DNA from: Mariniphaga sp.
GTDB taxonomy: Bacteria; Bacteroidota; Bacteroidia; Bacteroidales; Prolixibacteraceae
Assembly: GCA_025355585.1 (NCBI GenBank)
Contig: JANXZJ010000093.1
Location: 1 to 33,243, forward strand
Direction of reading: 5' to 3'
DNA length: 33,243 nt
In this document: in pieces, positions 9,238 through 17,406 of the stretch
How the letters are laid out: the number at the start of each line of letters is the position of its first letter
Position numbering within the stretch: the stretch's first letter is position 1
Translations under genes and position numbers: made by a program
Notes under the pieces: generated by a model
The model's database searches: none
Seen by the model: only the letters and a program-made list of their open reading frames with translations
What the model was told of the DNA's origin: nothing

Positions 9238-10071
9238 TTATATGCTATCACCTGACCGATTGGTGTTTGTTTTTTCTCCTTTGACTTCACGGAGCCGATT
9301 CAGGTCATCCTGCAATTTATCTGCAAAAAGAAACATATCGGAGCTGTGAAGAATAATAGTTGCACCAGCTTTTGCCCATTCCAGCTGAAGGTCGAGACTG
9401 CCTCTTGAACCGTTGTGACCACCTGTGGCAACACCAAAATCCCTGGCTTTTTTGATGATTCCACAGCTCAGGTCAAGGAACTCCTGACTGCTGTATTTTT
9501 CCGGCATTTCGTAGGAGGTTGAAAGGTCATGAGGCCCAATAACGATACCATCAACGCCAGGTCCGTCAACCGATTGAACTGAAAAAAACTGTTCCATATT
9601 CCGCACGCCAGTCGGACTTTCGATGTTAAGAAGCAGGGAGTGATTTTTATTGTGGTTTTTCAAATATGCTTCCAGTTCTGCCGATGGTTTTTCTTCTCCG
9701 TGAAGAATTTTCTTTAGCTTTTTTCCCTTTAGCGGACGATATTTGACTGCGCCTACAAGATTGTAAACATCCTCAGTATTTTCAACATACGGAACAATTA
9801 TGGCTCCTGCACCGGCATCCAAAGCCTGAGTTGCCAAGAATGGATCAGGCTCCAAAATACGAACCACGGGATTAATCCCCGCAGCTTTGTAGGCCCTGCA
9901 CATCCAGCTCAATGTTTCGGGATTGTATGCAATGTGCTCATCGCATAGGAACACGAAGTCGAGCCCGAGATTGATTGTTAAATCGAACATCTTTGGAGAT
10001 GAGGATGTTATCAAAGTTCCATAAACGGTTTTTCCTGTGTGCAACGCATCTCGGAATTCTTGTCCTACCAT
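9238..10071 (-). CDS. HpcH/HpaI-family aldolase (2-keto-3-deoxy sugar acid type)
   Basis: A 277-residue class II aldolase of the HpcH/HpaI-citrate lyase family, which splits 2-keto-3-deoxy acids into pyruvate and an aldehyde. Visible family traits are FVFLCDEH near residue 40, VRILEPDP with its pyruvate-binding Arg, GAGAIIVPYVEN, the metal-binding Glu of IESPTGVRNMEQF and GIVIGPHDLSTS. No signal peptide, so it acts in the cytoplasm. In this setting it could cleave 2-keto-3-deoxy-L-rhamnonate (GH78 rhamnosidases flank the cluster) or a deoxy acid derived from the sialic/uronic pathway. It is 54 bases downstream of one Gfo/Idh gene and 9 upstream of the other. Family sure; substrate open. Confidence 0.85.
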   Translation of the reverse strand: MVGQEFRDALHTGKTVYGTLITSSSPKMFDLTINLGLDFVFLCDEHIAYNPETLSWMCRAYKAAGINPVVRILEPDPFLATQALDAGAGAIIVPYVENTEDVYNLVGAVKYRPLKGKKLKKILHGEEKPSAELEAYLKNHNKNHSLLLNIESPTGVRNMEQFFSVQSVDGPGVDGIVIGPHDLSTSYEMPEKYSSQEFLDLSCGIIKKARDFGVATGGHNGSRGSLDLQLEWAKAGATIILHSSDMFLFADKLQDDLNRLREVKGEKTNTNRSGDSI

Positions 10072-10125
10072 TATTTATCTTTCTTAGATGAATGAAATAG
10101 CAATTGCTGAATAGAAAGTGCTTTT

Positions 10126-11466
10126 CTAAAGCGTCATTTCCCAGCCCTTTTCATATTCACGGGTCCAGAGTTTAATGGCTGCCGGGTCGTTCAATATATG
10201 TCCGTTTTTTGAATCAATATTCAAGGTGCGTCCTGTACGTTGAGAAATATTCCCCAGCTGCATCAGCAAAGTGCTTTTGTGTCCACCATCAATTCCTGAA
10301 TGTAGCACTTCACCTTTTGTAATCCCATCAAAAAAATTTTGAAGATGCAATGCATCAAGCTTTTCACCTGGATTCATCAGGTTCGAAGAATCAATTTCAA
10401 CATCGCTTTTTACATTTTTAATCACTTTGTTGTCTAAGCCGACTATTGTATAATCGTTGCCGCCCTGCATGACCATGGTTCCTTTCTCGCCGTAGAAAAC
10501 AACACCCACACTCGTTCCCTCTATGTTGTGGGGATTACAGCTTCGACCTTCCCAGGTTAAGGCTGAATTGTTATCAAATTCCATACTGATCACCTGCGTG
10601 TCAGGGGTTTCCCAATCATCTTTAAAACGGTATCGTCCTCCGGCAGAGTTCACTTTTGTGGGAAAATCCACACCTAATCCCCAGCGCATCAGGTCGGCCA
10701 TGTGGGTCCCATTATTGAGCGCTTCGCCGGTTCCCCAGTGCCAGAACCAATGCCAGTTATAGTGAACGTAGTTATCCTTGAATGCTTTTCGTTTTGCGGG
10801 ACCCTGCCACAAATCCCAGTCGAGCCACGCAGGAACTGGTGCCTCTTTACCGATACCGATAGAAGCGCGGTTATTGGCATACCAGCCTTTTGCAAAGTAA
10901 ACCCGGCCAATCACTCCTTCTTTAAGTTCTTTAATCCCCTGGGCTACATTGGGCCACGATCTGCGCTGGTTTCCCATCTGTATCACCCTTTTGTATTTGA
11001 CCGCTCCCTGAACGAGCATTTCTCCTTCGGCAGGGGCATAGCTACAGGGTTTTTCGAGGTAAACATGTTTGCCAGCTTTCATCGCGATCATGGCTGCCGG
11101 AGCGTGCCAGTGATCGGGCGTCGCAATAACTACTGCATCAACATCCTTGACTTCAAGTGATTTTCGGAAGTCCTTAAATCCGGTTGGTTTGTGCCCGGTT
11201 ATTTTCTCAATATTTGCTGTGCATTTCTCAATGGCTCTTGAATCTACATCACAAATATGGGCCACTTCGCATGATTCCAGTTTGGAGAAATTTTGAGAAA
11301 GTGCATATCCACGCGAGTTCACGCCAATGACTGAAAGCCTGATCCGTTCGTTTGACCCAATAATCCGGTTATAACTATTGGCACTAAATCCCGGCAGAAT
11401 GCCTCCGATTGAAAGCATTGCTGATCCTGCAACTGTTTTTTTGATACATTCACGTCTGGTAGTCAT
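10126..11466 (-). CDS. Gfo/Idh/MocA-family oxidoreductase with Tat signal (GH109-like layout)
   Basis: A 446-residue protein with a Tat-type leader (TTRRECIKKTVAGSAMLSIGG) followed by the NAD-binding fold SVIGVNSRGYAL and the family motif LEKPCSYAPAEGEMLV. The substrate domain contains HWFWHWGTGEALNNGTHMADLMRWGLG, the NNGTHxxD pattern typical of exported Bacteroidota members. Some such proteins are glycosidases working by transient oxidation of the sugar (for example GH109 alpha-N-acetylgalactosaminidases), so a periplasmic role in trimming an amino-sugar glycan is possible. It is longer than the second Gfo/Idh gene (331 residues) and only distantly similar to it. Gaps are 111 bases to the deacetylase gene upstream and 54 to the aldolase gene downstream. 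Confidence 0.85.
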   Translation of the reverse strand: MTTRRECIKKTVAGSAMLSIGGILPGFSANSYNRIIGSNERIRLSVIGVNSRGYALSQNFSKLESCEVAHICDVDSRAIEKCTANIEKITGHKPTGFKDFRKSLEVKDVDAVVIATPDHWHAPAAMIAMKAGKHVYLEKPCSYAPAEGEMLVQGAVKYKRVIQMGNQRRSWPNVAQGIKELKEGVIGRVYFAKGWYANNRASIGIGKEAPVPAWLDWDLWQGPAKRKAFKDNYVHYNWHWFWHWGTGEALNNGTHMADLMRWGLGVDFPTKVNSAGGRYRFKDDWETPDTQVISMEFDNNSALTWEGRSCNPHNIEGTSVGVVFYGEKGTMVMQGGNDYTIVGLDNKVIKNVKSDVEIDSSNLMNPGEKLDALHLQNFFDGITKGEVLHSGIDGGHKSTLLMQLGNISQRTGRTLNIDSKNGHILNDPAAIKLWTREYEKGWEMTL

Positions 11467-11577
11467 GTTATCTAAAGATTAGAAGATTTACTTTTTTCCC
11501 TTCGTTATTTCTAAAGTGTTGGTTGTTATATCGTATATTGCCAATGTATTAGGAGTTTTTTTATTTTGGCATATCCA

Positions 11578-12606
11578 TTACTTCTTACTTTCAAACCGTT
11601 TCATAATCTCTTTCCAATTGGTGATGACAATTCCTTCATCTTTGAAAAACTGATGCACCACAGGGTCGGCAAATAATTGGCTTTCCCAGACTCGTTGTTG
11701 CCATGTGCCGGTGATGGTTTTTAAATTTTCGGATAGTATAGCTGGGTGGAAAATAATTTCAGTTAACCCTGGATTTAAGGCTTTTACCAGGTTGAAGAAA
11801 TTAGCCCGTTTTACATCATAGGTAGATCCTTCGGGCACACTTGTGAAGTTATCTAACTTAGGCAAGAGGTATTCTCCTACATTTTTGATAACATCAACAT
11901 TAATTGGATATCCCTGTTGTTTAAATTTGCCAGCCACTTCCGGAACCGAAAGGTCGATTACATTTGCCGGAATATGATATTCCTCGGCAACTTTCAAAAA
12001 TACTTTGACGTATTCTGCAGATCCATAAAGTGTTCCCATGTGTGTATCAATATGGGTTGGTCGGTGGCCCAAGGCGATCGCTTTTTCGATTTGCGCACGG
12101 ATTTCCATTTCCACTTCCTTCGCCGAAGCATGCATAACAACCTCAGGAACTTCGTGGTAGAATTTTCCATCCGGATATGTTAAACCTGGTACTTTTGCCG
12201 GGTCGGATACCGGCCCCCAGCGGTAGGTTTTCCATTCACTCGTTAAAGTCAGGTGAACGCCGATATCGGCTGCAGGATGAGCGTTCGCCCATTCAATCAT
12301 TGACTTTGCATTTACACAAGGCATCATCACCGCTGCAGATAGCAAATGACCATTTTCGATGTAACTTTCTACTGCAGCATTTGCTTCGGGACACATTCCT
12401 GCATCATCCATATGGAGAAGTAACACCTTCTTCCCTTGCGGAAATCCGAGTTTTTCCGCCCAGGTTTTCTGAGCATTTAGAAAATTTGGGATTGACAATA
12501 AGGCCATTAAGATTGCTGTAAAAATTAAACATTGGGTAATTTTAGTCCTGAAATACAACAATTTGGGAAGTTTTTCCCCTGCGGATTTTTCTTTCAAATC
12601 AATCAT
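11578..12606 (-). CDS. ChbG/YdjC-family carbohydrate deacetylase, exported
   Basis: A 342-residue protein of the ChbG/HopN/YdjC deacetylase family; characterised ChbG removes one acetyl group from chitooligosaccharides so that they can be degraded. Metal-site motifs are LLLHMDDAGMCPEAN (the DD pair), DIGVHLTLTSEW and THIDTHMGTLYG. About 25 charged residues precede a hydrophobic stretch, CLIFTAILMALLSIPNFLNA, ending in AQ, typical of a Sec signal peptide in this phylum; the true start could be a little downstream because the leader is unusually long. The gene is 22 bases from the split sialidase gene. Together with nagA and nagB it points to an N-acetylated sugar as substrate. Confidence 0.82.
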   Translation of the reverse strand: MIDLKEKSAGEKLPKLLYFRTKITQCLIFTAILMALLSIPNFLNAQKTWAEKLGFPQGKKVLLLHMDDAGMCPEANAAVESYIENGHLLSAAVMMPCVNAKSMIEWANAHPAADIGVHLTLTSEWKTYRWGPVSDPAKVPGLTYPDGKFYHEVPEVVMHASAKEVEMEIRAQIEKAIALGHRPTHIDTHMGTLYGSAEYVKVFLKVAEEYHIPANVIDLSVPEVAGKFKQQGYPINVDVIKNVGEYLLPKLDNFTSVPEGSTYDVKRANFFNLVKALNPGLTEIIFHPAILSENLKTITGTWQQRVWESQLFADPVVHQFFKDEGIVITNWKEIMKRFESKK

Positions 12607-12628
12607 ATCGGTTTCTTTTATTGATTCT

Positions 12629-13291
12629 TTATTGCGCTATTTTTTTAGGATCGATTACAACATGCTTGATTGTTTTCTTTCCTTCTCCCAATGAATAGGA
12701 ATAGGAAATATTCAGAAATCCATCACTCGTCTGGATCATACAAGGATAAGAAAAACTACCTCTCCTATCAGCATCATATTCAATTAATTCTTTCCATTTC
12801 CAGGTCGAACCTTCATCGTCCGAAAGGTAAAGTGACAATTGATATCGTCCGTCATTGATGTCGTTCCCGAAAAATGCCCATATCCCATCCTTCAGGACGC
12901 AAACTTCCACGCTGGCCTCATTCGGAATATCCGTCTTTTGCGAGGCACTCCACGATTCGCCGTTATCCGTTGAAATACTGGTATGTACACGGGCCGGTGC
13001 ATCGCCGCTATCACGCATATAGGCAACAATATTTCCATTCTTTTTTACCGCAAGTGAAGGTTGAATAGGACCGCGGCCCACAATCGGGAGACTTGGCCTC
13101 CACGATGTGCCATCATCGTCCGAAATAGCGACCATCGAGAAGTTAAAACCATCAGAATAAAGTGGTAAAAGTATCCTGCCGCTTTCAAGCGTGATCGGAT
13201 GGATACGCGTCATCCAACCCAGACTTCTCTTTAGCAGATCTTTGCTGGCATCTTTAATCATATTGTCGTATTGGGAGCATATGCAGCCCAT
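12629..13291 (-). CDS. Sialidase-like protein, C-terminal fragment
   Basis: This frame carries the rest of the split gene. The ATG at 13291 and its first residues (MGCICSQ) are an out-of-frame reading of the upstream part; genuine homology begins at YDNMIKD. It contains the Arg-bearing segment RIHPITLESGRILLPLYSDG, Asp boxes and the ending IKHVVIDPKKI, which matches IKHVVIDPSIL at the end of the intact neighbour. No start site of its own is evident, so independent translation is doubtful. Confidence 0.6.
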   Translation of the reverse strand: MGCICSQYDNMIKDASKDLLKRSLGWMTRIHPITLESGRILLPLYSDGFNFSMVAISDDDGTSWRPSLPIVGRGPIQPSLAVKKNGNIVAYMRDSGDAPARVHTSISTDNGESWSASQKTDIPNEASVEVCVLKDGIWAFFGNDINDGRYQLSLYLSDDEGSTWKWKELIEYDADRRGSFSYPCMIQTSDGFLNISYSYSLGEGKKTIKHVVIDPKKIAQ

Positions 13292-13821
13292 CCTGCCTGA
13301 CTTTCGGGCAATTCTTTAAACCGCTTTTCTACCTCTTTTATAAAACTTTCATCGGGCTTTAAGAAGATATTATCCTGCCATTCCCAAACAGGTGCCTCGT
13401 TGCCGTTATAATTAGTTGTTGTTCTGTATCTTAAAATTGCATCTTCCCATTTATTGGCAACTACCGCGACCCAAAAAAGAAATAACTTGCCTTTCCGGTT
13501 CAGAAAAAGTACCGGATTGCAATCGGGTATCCCTTTTGTATCAGCCATTAAGAACGGAACGCTCCATATTTTTACCCCTTTTTTCAACCTTGACCCCATA
13601 ACACGCACATCATCAGCAGAGCGTTCGCCACTACCCTGGAACCATGCAGCCAACAGGTCGCCGTTAGGTAGCATGGCAATACTGCTTCCGTGAACATGCT
13701 CATTTTGGTAAGGGAAGATGATTTCTTCGCTTACAATCGCCTTTTTTGTATTCCTTGTTTGGGCGACAACGCTAAATGATGCAAACAAGAATAAAACTAT
13801 AAACGGTTTAAACATGCTCAT
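13258..13821 (-). CDS. Sialidase-like protein, N-terminal fragment
   Basis: This 187-residue frame carries the start of the split gene. It begins with a Sec signal peptide (MSMFKPFIVLFLFASFSVVAQ) and the first blades of the sialidase propeller (HGSSIAMLPNGDLLAAWFQGSGERS, then PDCNPVLFLNRKGKLFLFWV). These align by eye with SCHASTITETREGLIAAWFGG and CWNPVLFTKDNGEIVLYY of the intact neighbour. The last four residues (TTI preceded by N) lie beyond the frameshift point and do not fit the family. Confidence 0.65.
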   Translation of the reverse strand: MSMFKPFIVLFLFASFSVVAQTRNTKKAIVSEEIIFPYQNEHVHGSSIAMLPNGDLLAAWFQGSGERSADDVRVMGSRLKKGVKIWSVPFLMADTKGIPDCNPVLFLNRKGKLFLFWVAVVANKWEDAILRYRTTTNYNGNEAPVWEWQDNIFLKPDESFIKEVEKRFKELPESQAGWAAYAPNTTI

Positions 13822-13849
13822 AATCAGATTTTATAACGATAAAGAAAAT

Positions 13850-14920
13850 TTATTCTTCAGGCCAGTTGCCGTTAACGATAGGCTTATTTTTCAGGATTGA
13901 AGGATCGATAACAACATGTTTGATTAATTTTCGGTTCCAGGTGTATGTAACATGAATTAAACCATTTTTGGATTGAATAACAGCCGGGTAGGAGAATTCA
14001 GCACCCGGATCCTGGTCGTTTTCGAGCAAAACAGCCGCATTCCAGTTGAGCCCATCATTTGAAACGGCTATTGCCAGTTTATTTCTTCCTTTGACGATTG
14101 GATTGAAAACAAGTATTTGTCTTCCATCAGTAAGGGTTACTGCATCAATCCCGGAATTGTTGTTTGGGAGTTTGGTTGGTACAAGGGGAGACCATGTCTG
14201 TCCACCGTCTTTTGACCATGACTCATTGATGTTCTTATTCTTACTTCGGCAAAGTATTTGCACTGAGCCATTCTTATAGGTTAAAATAGTTGGCTGGATG
14301 GAATTTAATTGATTGTTGTCAATACTGATTTTTCGCCAGTTTTTCAAATTCTGGTCGGAAGATTCAAGGTAGATATTCCATTCTTTTGATGACTCAAAAC
14401 TGGTAGGATATAGTATTTTCCCGTTTGGCAATCGAATTGGCTTATTTTTGATAGGACCGAGCAGACTGTCCGGAATCATTGTGGCAGGTGACCAGGTTTT
14501 ACCATTGTCAATTGATGTTTTGAAAAGCCCCCACCAACTTTGCGGATTTGGTCCAACTTTGTAGTAGAGCACAATTTCCCCGTTATCCTTTGTGAATAAT
14601 ACCGGATTCCAGCAGGGATATCTCTTGCCTTCCTGAACGCCATCGGCAACCATAACAGGCTTGCTCCATTCTCTGTTTATGTTAGAAGATAGATAGATAC
14701 AAACATCCTGGTTTCTTTCTTCGGTTCCTCCAAACCATGCAGCAATTAATCCTTCCCTGGTTTCGGTAATGGTTGAGGCATGACAACTTGGAAATAAAAC
14801 ATCATGTGGCTTGTAAATAAATTCAGAGATAATTACTGCTGTTGTTCCTTTAAACGGATTGTCTGCAAAAACAGCATTTGTTAGAAACAATACCAGAAGG
14901 AGAATTTTAAGTTTTTTCAT
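13850..14920 (-). CDS. Exo-alpha-sialidase-like BNR propeller protein
   Basis: A 356-residue exported protein (signal peptide MKKLKILLLVLFLTNAVFA) with the sialidase six-blade fold. Asp-box motifs SIDNGKTW, SKDGGQTW and SNDGLNW are visible, with conserved segments WFGGTEERNQDVCIY, GKRYPCWNPVLF, KNKPIRLPNGKILYPTSFESS and EFSYPAVIQSKNGLIHVTYTW. Family members release terminal sialic acids or, in some subfamilies, act on other acidic sugars or plant pectin side chains. It lies 28 bases upstream of the split paralog and 84 downstream of the first lyase gene. Sialic acid release followed by a NanA-like lyase, NagA and NagB would make a coherent pathway, but no epimerase or kinase step is seen in the window. 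Confidence 0.82.
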   Translation of the reverse strand: MKKLKILLLVLFLTNAVFADNPFKGTTAVIISEFIYKPHDVLFPSCHASTITETREGLIAAWFGGTEERNQDVCIYLSSNINREWSKPVMVADGVQEGKRYPCWNPVLFTKDNGEIVLYYKVGPNPQSWWGLFKTSIDNGKTWSPATMIPDSLLGPIKNKPIRLPNGKILYPTSFESSKEWNIYLESSDQNLKNWRKISIDNNQLNSIQPTILTYKNGSVQILCRSKNKNINESWSKDGGQTWSPLVPTKLPNNNSGIDAVTLTDGRQILVFNPIVKGRNKLAIAVSNDGLNWNAAVLLENDQDPGAEFSYPAVIQSKNGLIHVTYTWNRKLIKHVVIDPSILKNKPIVNGNWPEE

Positions 14921-15004
14921 ATCGTTCGTTTCAGTTTATCAGAAATTAATTTTGTCAGTTTCGATGCGACAAGGTAGATATAAAAATTAAGAAACGACGA
15001 ATGA

Positions 15005-15913
15005 TCAGCTCATAATTTCGTTGAATTCCAGGATGTATTGTTCTATTTTTTGTTTATCCTCACCTACAAATCTGCGAAGAGGAAGAGCTACATAATCGTT
15101 ACAAATTCCCATCGCTGATAATGCGCAATTAATTCCTTTTGTATACCGGGAACTCGTTTTGCCAACGCTGTATATTGTATTGTATAGTCTCATTACTTTA
15201 TCCCGGAGAAAAGTTATCTTTTCAAAATCACGTGCTACAGAAGCCTCATATAAATCCACAAATAGTCTGGGATACATATTTGCTCCTCCGCCGATGGCGC
15301 CGTGACCACCTTGCATAATCGTTTCCGGCATAAATAGTTCTGTGCCTGTGATAATCGAAAACTCCGGAGAATTTTTAAATTCATCGATCAATGTGAACAG
15401 ATATAGCATATCTCCTGAACTGTCTTTGATTCCAATGGCTCCCAGCTCTTCCGCTTTTTTTACAGTTTTTACCGCCATGTGCAGTTTTGTATAGCTTGGT
15501 ATGTTGTATAACAACATTGGCAAAGGTAACCTGGGGATCAGGTTTTCAAGATAATCCATCATTTCCGCCTGTGAGATCGGTATATAGTACGGTGGGGCCA
15601 CAACTACCGCGTCGGCACCTGAGTTATGCGAATATTCAGCAATTTCGAGGGATCCCTCAAACGATGTATCAGTAATTCCAACCATGATGGGAATCCGGTG
15701 ATTTACAAGGTCGCAAGTCCTCCTTATAAACTCTTTACGAAGTTTAAAACTAAGACTTGTGGCCTCTCCGGTTGTTCCCAGTATAAATAAACCATGTACT
15801 CCACCTGTAACTAAGTGTTCTATCAGATTCTCAAGTCCTTTTACATCAATTGTATAGTTGTCGATAAGTGGTGTAATAACAGGTGGAATAACTCCTTTTA
15901 ATGGTAGTTTCAT
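15005..15913 (-). CDS. DHDPS/N-acetylneuraminate lyase family aldolase (copy 1)
   Basis: A 302-residue class I aldolase of the DapA/NanA superfamily. The pyruvate-binding GTTGE (46-50), the catalytic Tyr in MLLYNIPSY (Y136) and the Schiff-base lysine in IGIKDSSGD (K163) are all present. Members make or split 2-keto acids via an enamine with pyruvate; among sialidase, nagA and nagB genes, an N-acetylneuraminate-lyase-like or 2-keto-3-deoxy acid aldolase role fits better than lysine biosynthesis. It is about four-fifths identical by eye to the next gene (16299-17201) and shares its promoter layout, so the pair arose by tandem duplication. The stretch after residue 285 is the most diverged. Confidence 0.85.
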   Translation of the reverse strand: MKLPLKGVIPPVITPLIDNYTIDVKGLENLIEHLVTGGVHGLFILGTTGEATSLSFKLRKEFIRRTCDLVNHRIPIMVGITDTSFEGSLEIAEYSHNSGADAVVVAPPYYIPISQAEMMDYLENLIPRLPLPMLLYNIPSYTKLHMAVKTVKKAEELGAIGIKDSSGDMLYLFTLIDEFKNSPEFSIITGTELFMPETIMQGGHGAIGGGANMYPRLFVDLYEASVARDFEKITFLRDKVMRLYNTIYSVGKTSSRYTKGINCALSAMGICNDYVALPLRRFVGEDKQKIEQYILEFNEIMS

Positions 15914-15998
15914 AGTTATCAGCTTAATTAAATTCTATATATTCGCCTGGTTTCGTAAAAATGATGGTTTAATTTTCTGCTGGTTTAATTCTTGAGTC

Positions 15999-16063
15999 TA
16001 AAGTAATAGGTTCGGGTATTGTTTTACTCCAATAATCTTGTTCTGTTTGCATTGTTTTTTAAC
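15999..16063 (-). promoter_or_regulatory. Promoter of lyase copy 1 with upstream 26-bp element
   Basis: On the minus strand a -7-like box TTACTTTA (15999-16006) follows, after 31 bases, a 26-bp element (16038-16063) whose plus-strand core is TTGTTCTGTTTGCATTG. The same element with the same 31-base spacing occurs before copy 2. There is no TTG -33 box, which suits an activator-dependent promoter. Confidence 0.55.
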
Positions 16064-16236
16064 AGATATGCAGAACCAACTCTGGTCAAAAAAAATAGGA
16101 TAAATTATTAATAATCAAGAAAAAGCGAAGTGCAAAATACCGATCAGGCAATAGTGTCCAAAAGGAAAATCCCGGGAATTTTCCGGAAAATCTCACTTAG
16201 AATATTGTTAAGCTTGTAAGTTGGTGAATTACTTCT

Positions 16237-16277
16237 TGATGGATTGTGTGTTTATATAGAAAACTCACAATCCATCA
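16237..16277 (-). terminator. Long hairpin behind lyase copy 2
   Basis: The arms TGATGGATTGTGTGTTT (16237-16253) and AAACTCACAATCCATCA (16261-16277) pair at 16 of 17 positions around a 7-base loop, 21 bases after the stop of copy 2. No clear T-run follows, so it could be a terminator or an mRNA-end stabiliser that separates expression of the two lyase genes. Confidence 0.55.
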
Positions 16278-16298
16278 AAAGTCTGATTATTTTATAGA

Positions 16299-17201
16299 TC
16301 AAAAGTCTTTCATTTCTGCTATATATTGCTCAATTTTCAACTTGTCCTCACCTTCAAACTTGCGAAGCGGGAAAGCAATATATTCGTTGCAAATTCCTAA
16401 CGCTGACAATGCACATTTGGTTCCTTTTAAATACCTGGAAGTTGACTTGCCAACGCTATAAATTGTATTGTATAGCCGCATCACCTTATCGCGCAGTATG
16501 GCTATTTTATCAAAATCTTTGGCAACGGATGCGTCGTACAAATCGACAAATAATCGCGGGAACATATTTGCACCTCCGGCAATGGCTCCATGTCCACCTT
16601 GCATAATTGTTTCCGGTATAAATAGTTCCGTACCAGTTATAATGGAAAATTCCGGCGAGTTTTTAAATTCTTCGATAAGAGAGAATAGGTAAAGCATATC
16701 ACCTGAACTGTCTTTAATTCCGATTGCACCCAACTCTTTGGCCGCAATTACTGTTTTTATTGTCAAATGAAGTTTTGTATAACTCGGCATGTTATACAGC
16801 ATTAGTGGCAAGGGTAATCTGGGTATAAGGTTTTCGAGGTAGTCCATCATTTCGGCTTGCGAAATCGGAATGTAATATGGCGGAGCAACAACAACTGCAT
16901 CGGCGCCAACTTTTTGAGAATATTCCGCAATTTCTACAGAACTCTCAAATGATGTGTCCGTTATTCCCACCAATACGGGGATCCGGTGATTCACCAGGTC
17001 GCAGGTACGTTTTATAAATTCTTCACGGAGTTTATGGCTTAGACTTGGCGCTTCGCCCGTGGTTCCTAAAATAAATATTCCATGCACTCCGCCTGTAATC
17101 AGATGCTCAATTAGATTTTCAAGTCCCTGAATATCAATTGTCGTGTTGTTAATAAGGGGTGTAATAACAGGAGGAATAATTCCTTTTACTGGTAATTTCA
17201 T
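16299..17201 (-). CDS. DHDPS/N-acetylneuraminate lyase family aldolase (copy 2)
   Basis: A 300-residue paralog of the gene at 15005-15913. It keeps GTTGE, the Tyr in MLYNMPSYTK and the lysine in IGIKDSSGD at equivalent positions, so both copies should be active aldolases. Differences are mostly conservative (V/I, K/R, D/E) but include T52P and F56H (copy 1 to copy 2 numbering) next to the pyruvate loop, GATSLSF versus EAPSLSH, which might alter substrate choice. It is the first gene of the minus-strand cluster and is transcribed divergently from the AraC regulator, 205 bases away. Exact substrate cannot be decided from sequence. Confidence 0.85.
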   Translation of the reverse strand: MKLPVKGIIPPVITPLINNTTIDIQGLENLIEHLITGGVHGIFILGTTGEAPSLSHKLREEFIKRTCDLVNHRIPVLVGITDTSFESSVEIAEYSQKVGADAVVVAPPYYIPISQAEMMDYLENLIPRLPLPLMLYNMPSYTKLHLTIKTVIAAKELGAIGIKDSSGDMLYLFSLIEEFKNSPEFSIITGTELFIPETIMQGGHGAIAGGANMFPRLFVDLYDASVAKDFDKIAILRDKVMRLYNTIYSVGKSTSRYLKGTKCALSALGICNEYIAFPLRKFEGEDKLKIEQYIAEMKDF

Positions 17202-17287
17202 GATAAGTTAAGTATTTATACTTTGTTAAATATATCCAATGAAATATCTGATTTAATCATATCATCTATGAATTTAAATCATTAGCA

Positions 17288-17352
17288 CAAAGTAACACGA
17301 TCAGGGACTTGAATCCTTCTATAATATTGTTCTGTTTGCATTGTTTTTTAAC
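17288..17352 (-). promoter_or_regulatory. Promoter of lyase copy 2 with upstream 26-bp element
   Basis: The -7-like box TTACTTTG (minus strand, 17288-17295) lies 31 bases from an exact copy of the 26-bp element at 17327-17352 (core TTGTTCTGTTTGCATTG on plus). The element lies in the divergent region before the AraC gene and ends 21 bases before that gene's own -7 box, so one bound regulator could act on both genes. Confidence 0.6.
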
Positions 17353-17373
17353 CATGATATAAGAATATTCCAT

Positions 17374-17381
17374 TATATTTG
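17374..17381 (+). promoter_or_regulatory. -7 box of the AraC-family regulator gene
   Basis: TATATTTG matches the Bacteroidota consensus TAnnTTTG exactly and lies 26 bases before the ATG at 17407. No TTG is found at the usual -33 distance; the 26-bp repeated element occupies that area. Confidence 0.55.
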
Positions 17382-17406
17382 TCTTTTAAGGTTAAAAAAG
17401 ACTAAC

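Larger units (their letters stand above)
12629..13821 (-). pseudogene. Sialidase-like BNR gene split by a one-base deletion
   Basis: Two frames cover one BNR/sialidase-fold protein. The first ends WAAYAPNTTI-stop, whereas the second frame reads YDNMIKDASKDLLKRSLGW across the same bases. Restoring one T near 13269-13272 (AATACGAC to AATTACGAC) joins them as APN-YDNMIKD, and the repaired span is 1194 bases, exactly 398 codons including stop. The repaired 397-residue protein has a signal peptide and Asp-box motifs (SDDDGTSW, STDNGESW, SDDEGSTW). An intact relative lies just upstream at 13850-14920. The break may be a real inactivating mutation or a sequencing error at a low-complexity point. Confidence 0.75.
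15914..16298 (-). other. 385-bp intergenic stretch between the lyase paralogs
   Basis: No credible gene. It holds the promoter and 26-bp element of copy 1 (15999-16063), a GC-richer imperfect palindrome around CCCGGG (about 16164-16184) and a long hairpin (16237-16277) behind copy 2. The rest is AT-rich and without recognisable features. Confidence 0.7.

Noticed and set aside
16164..16184. Imperfect palindrome around CCCGGG between the lyases as a separate operator
   Set aside because: It is single-copy, imperfect and not placed near a promoter box; kept only as part of the intergenic description.
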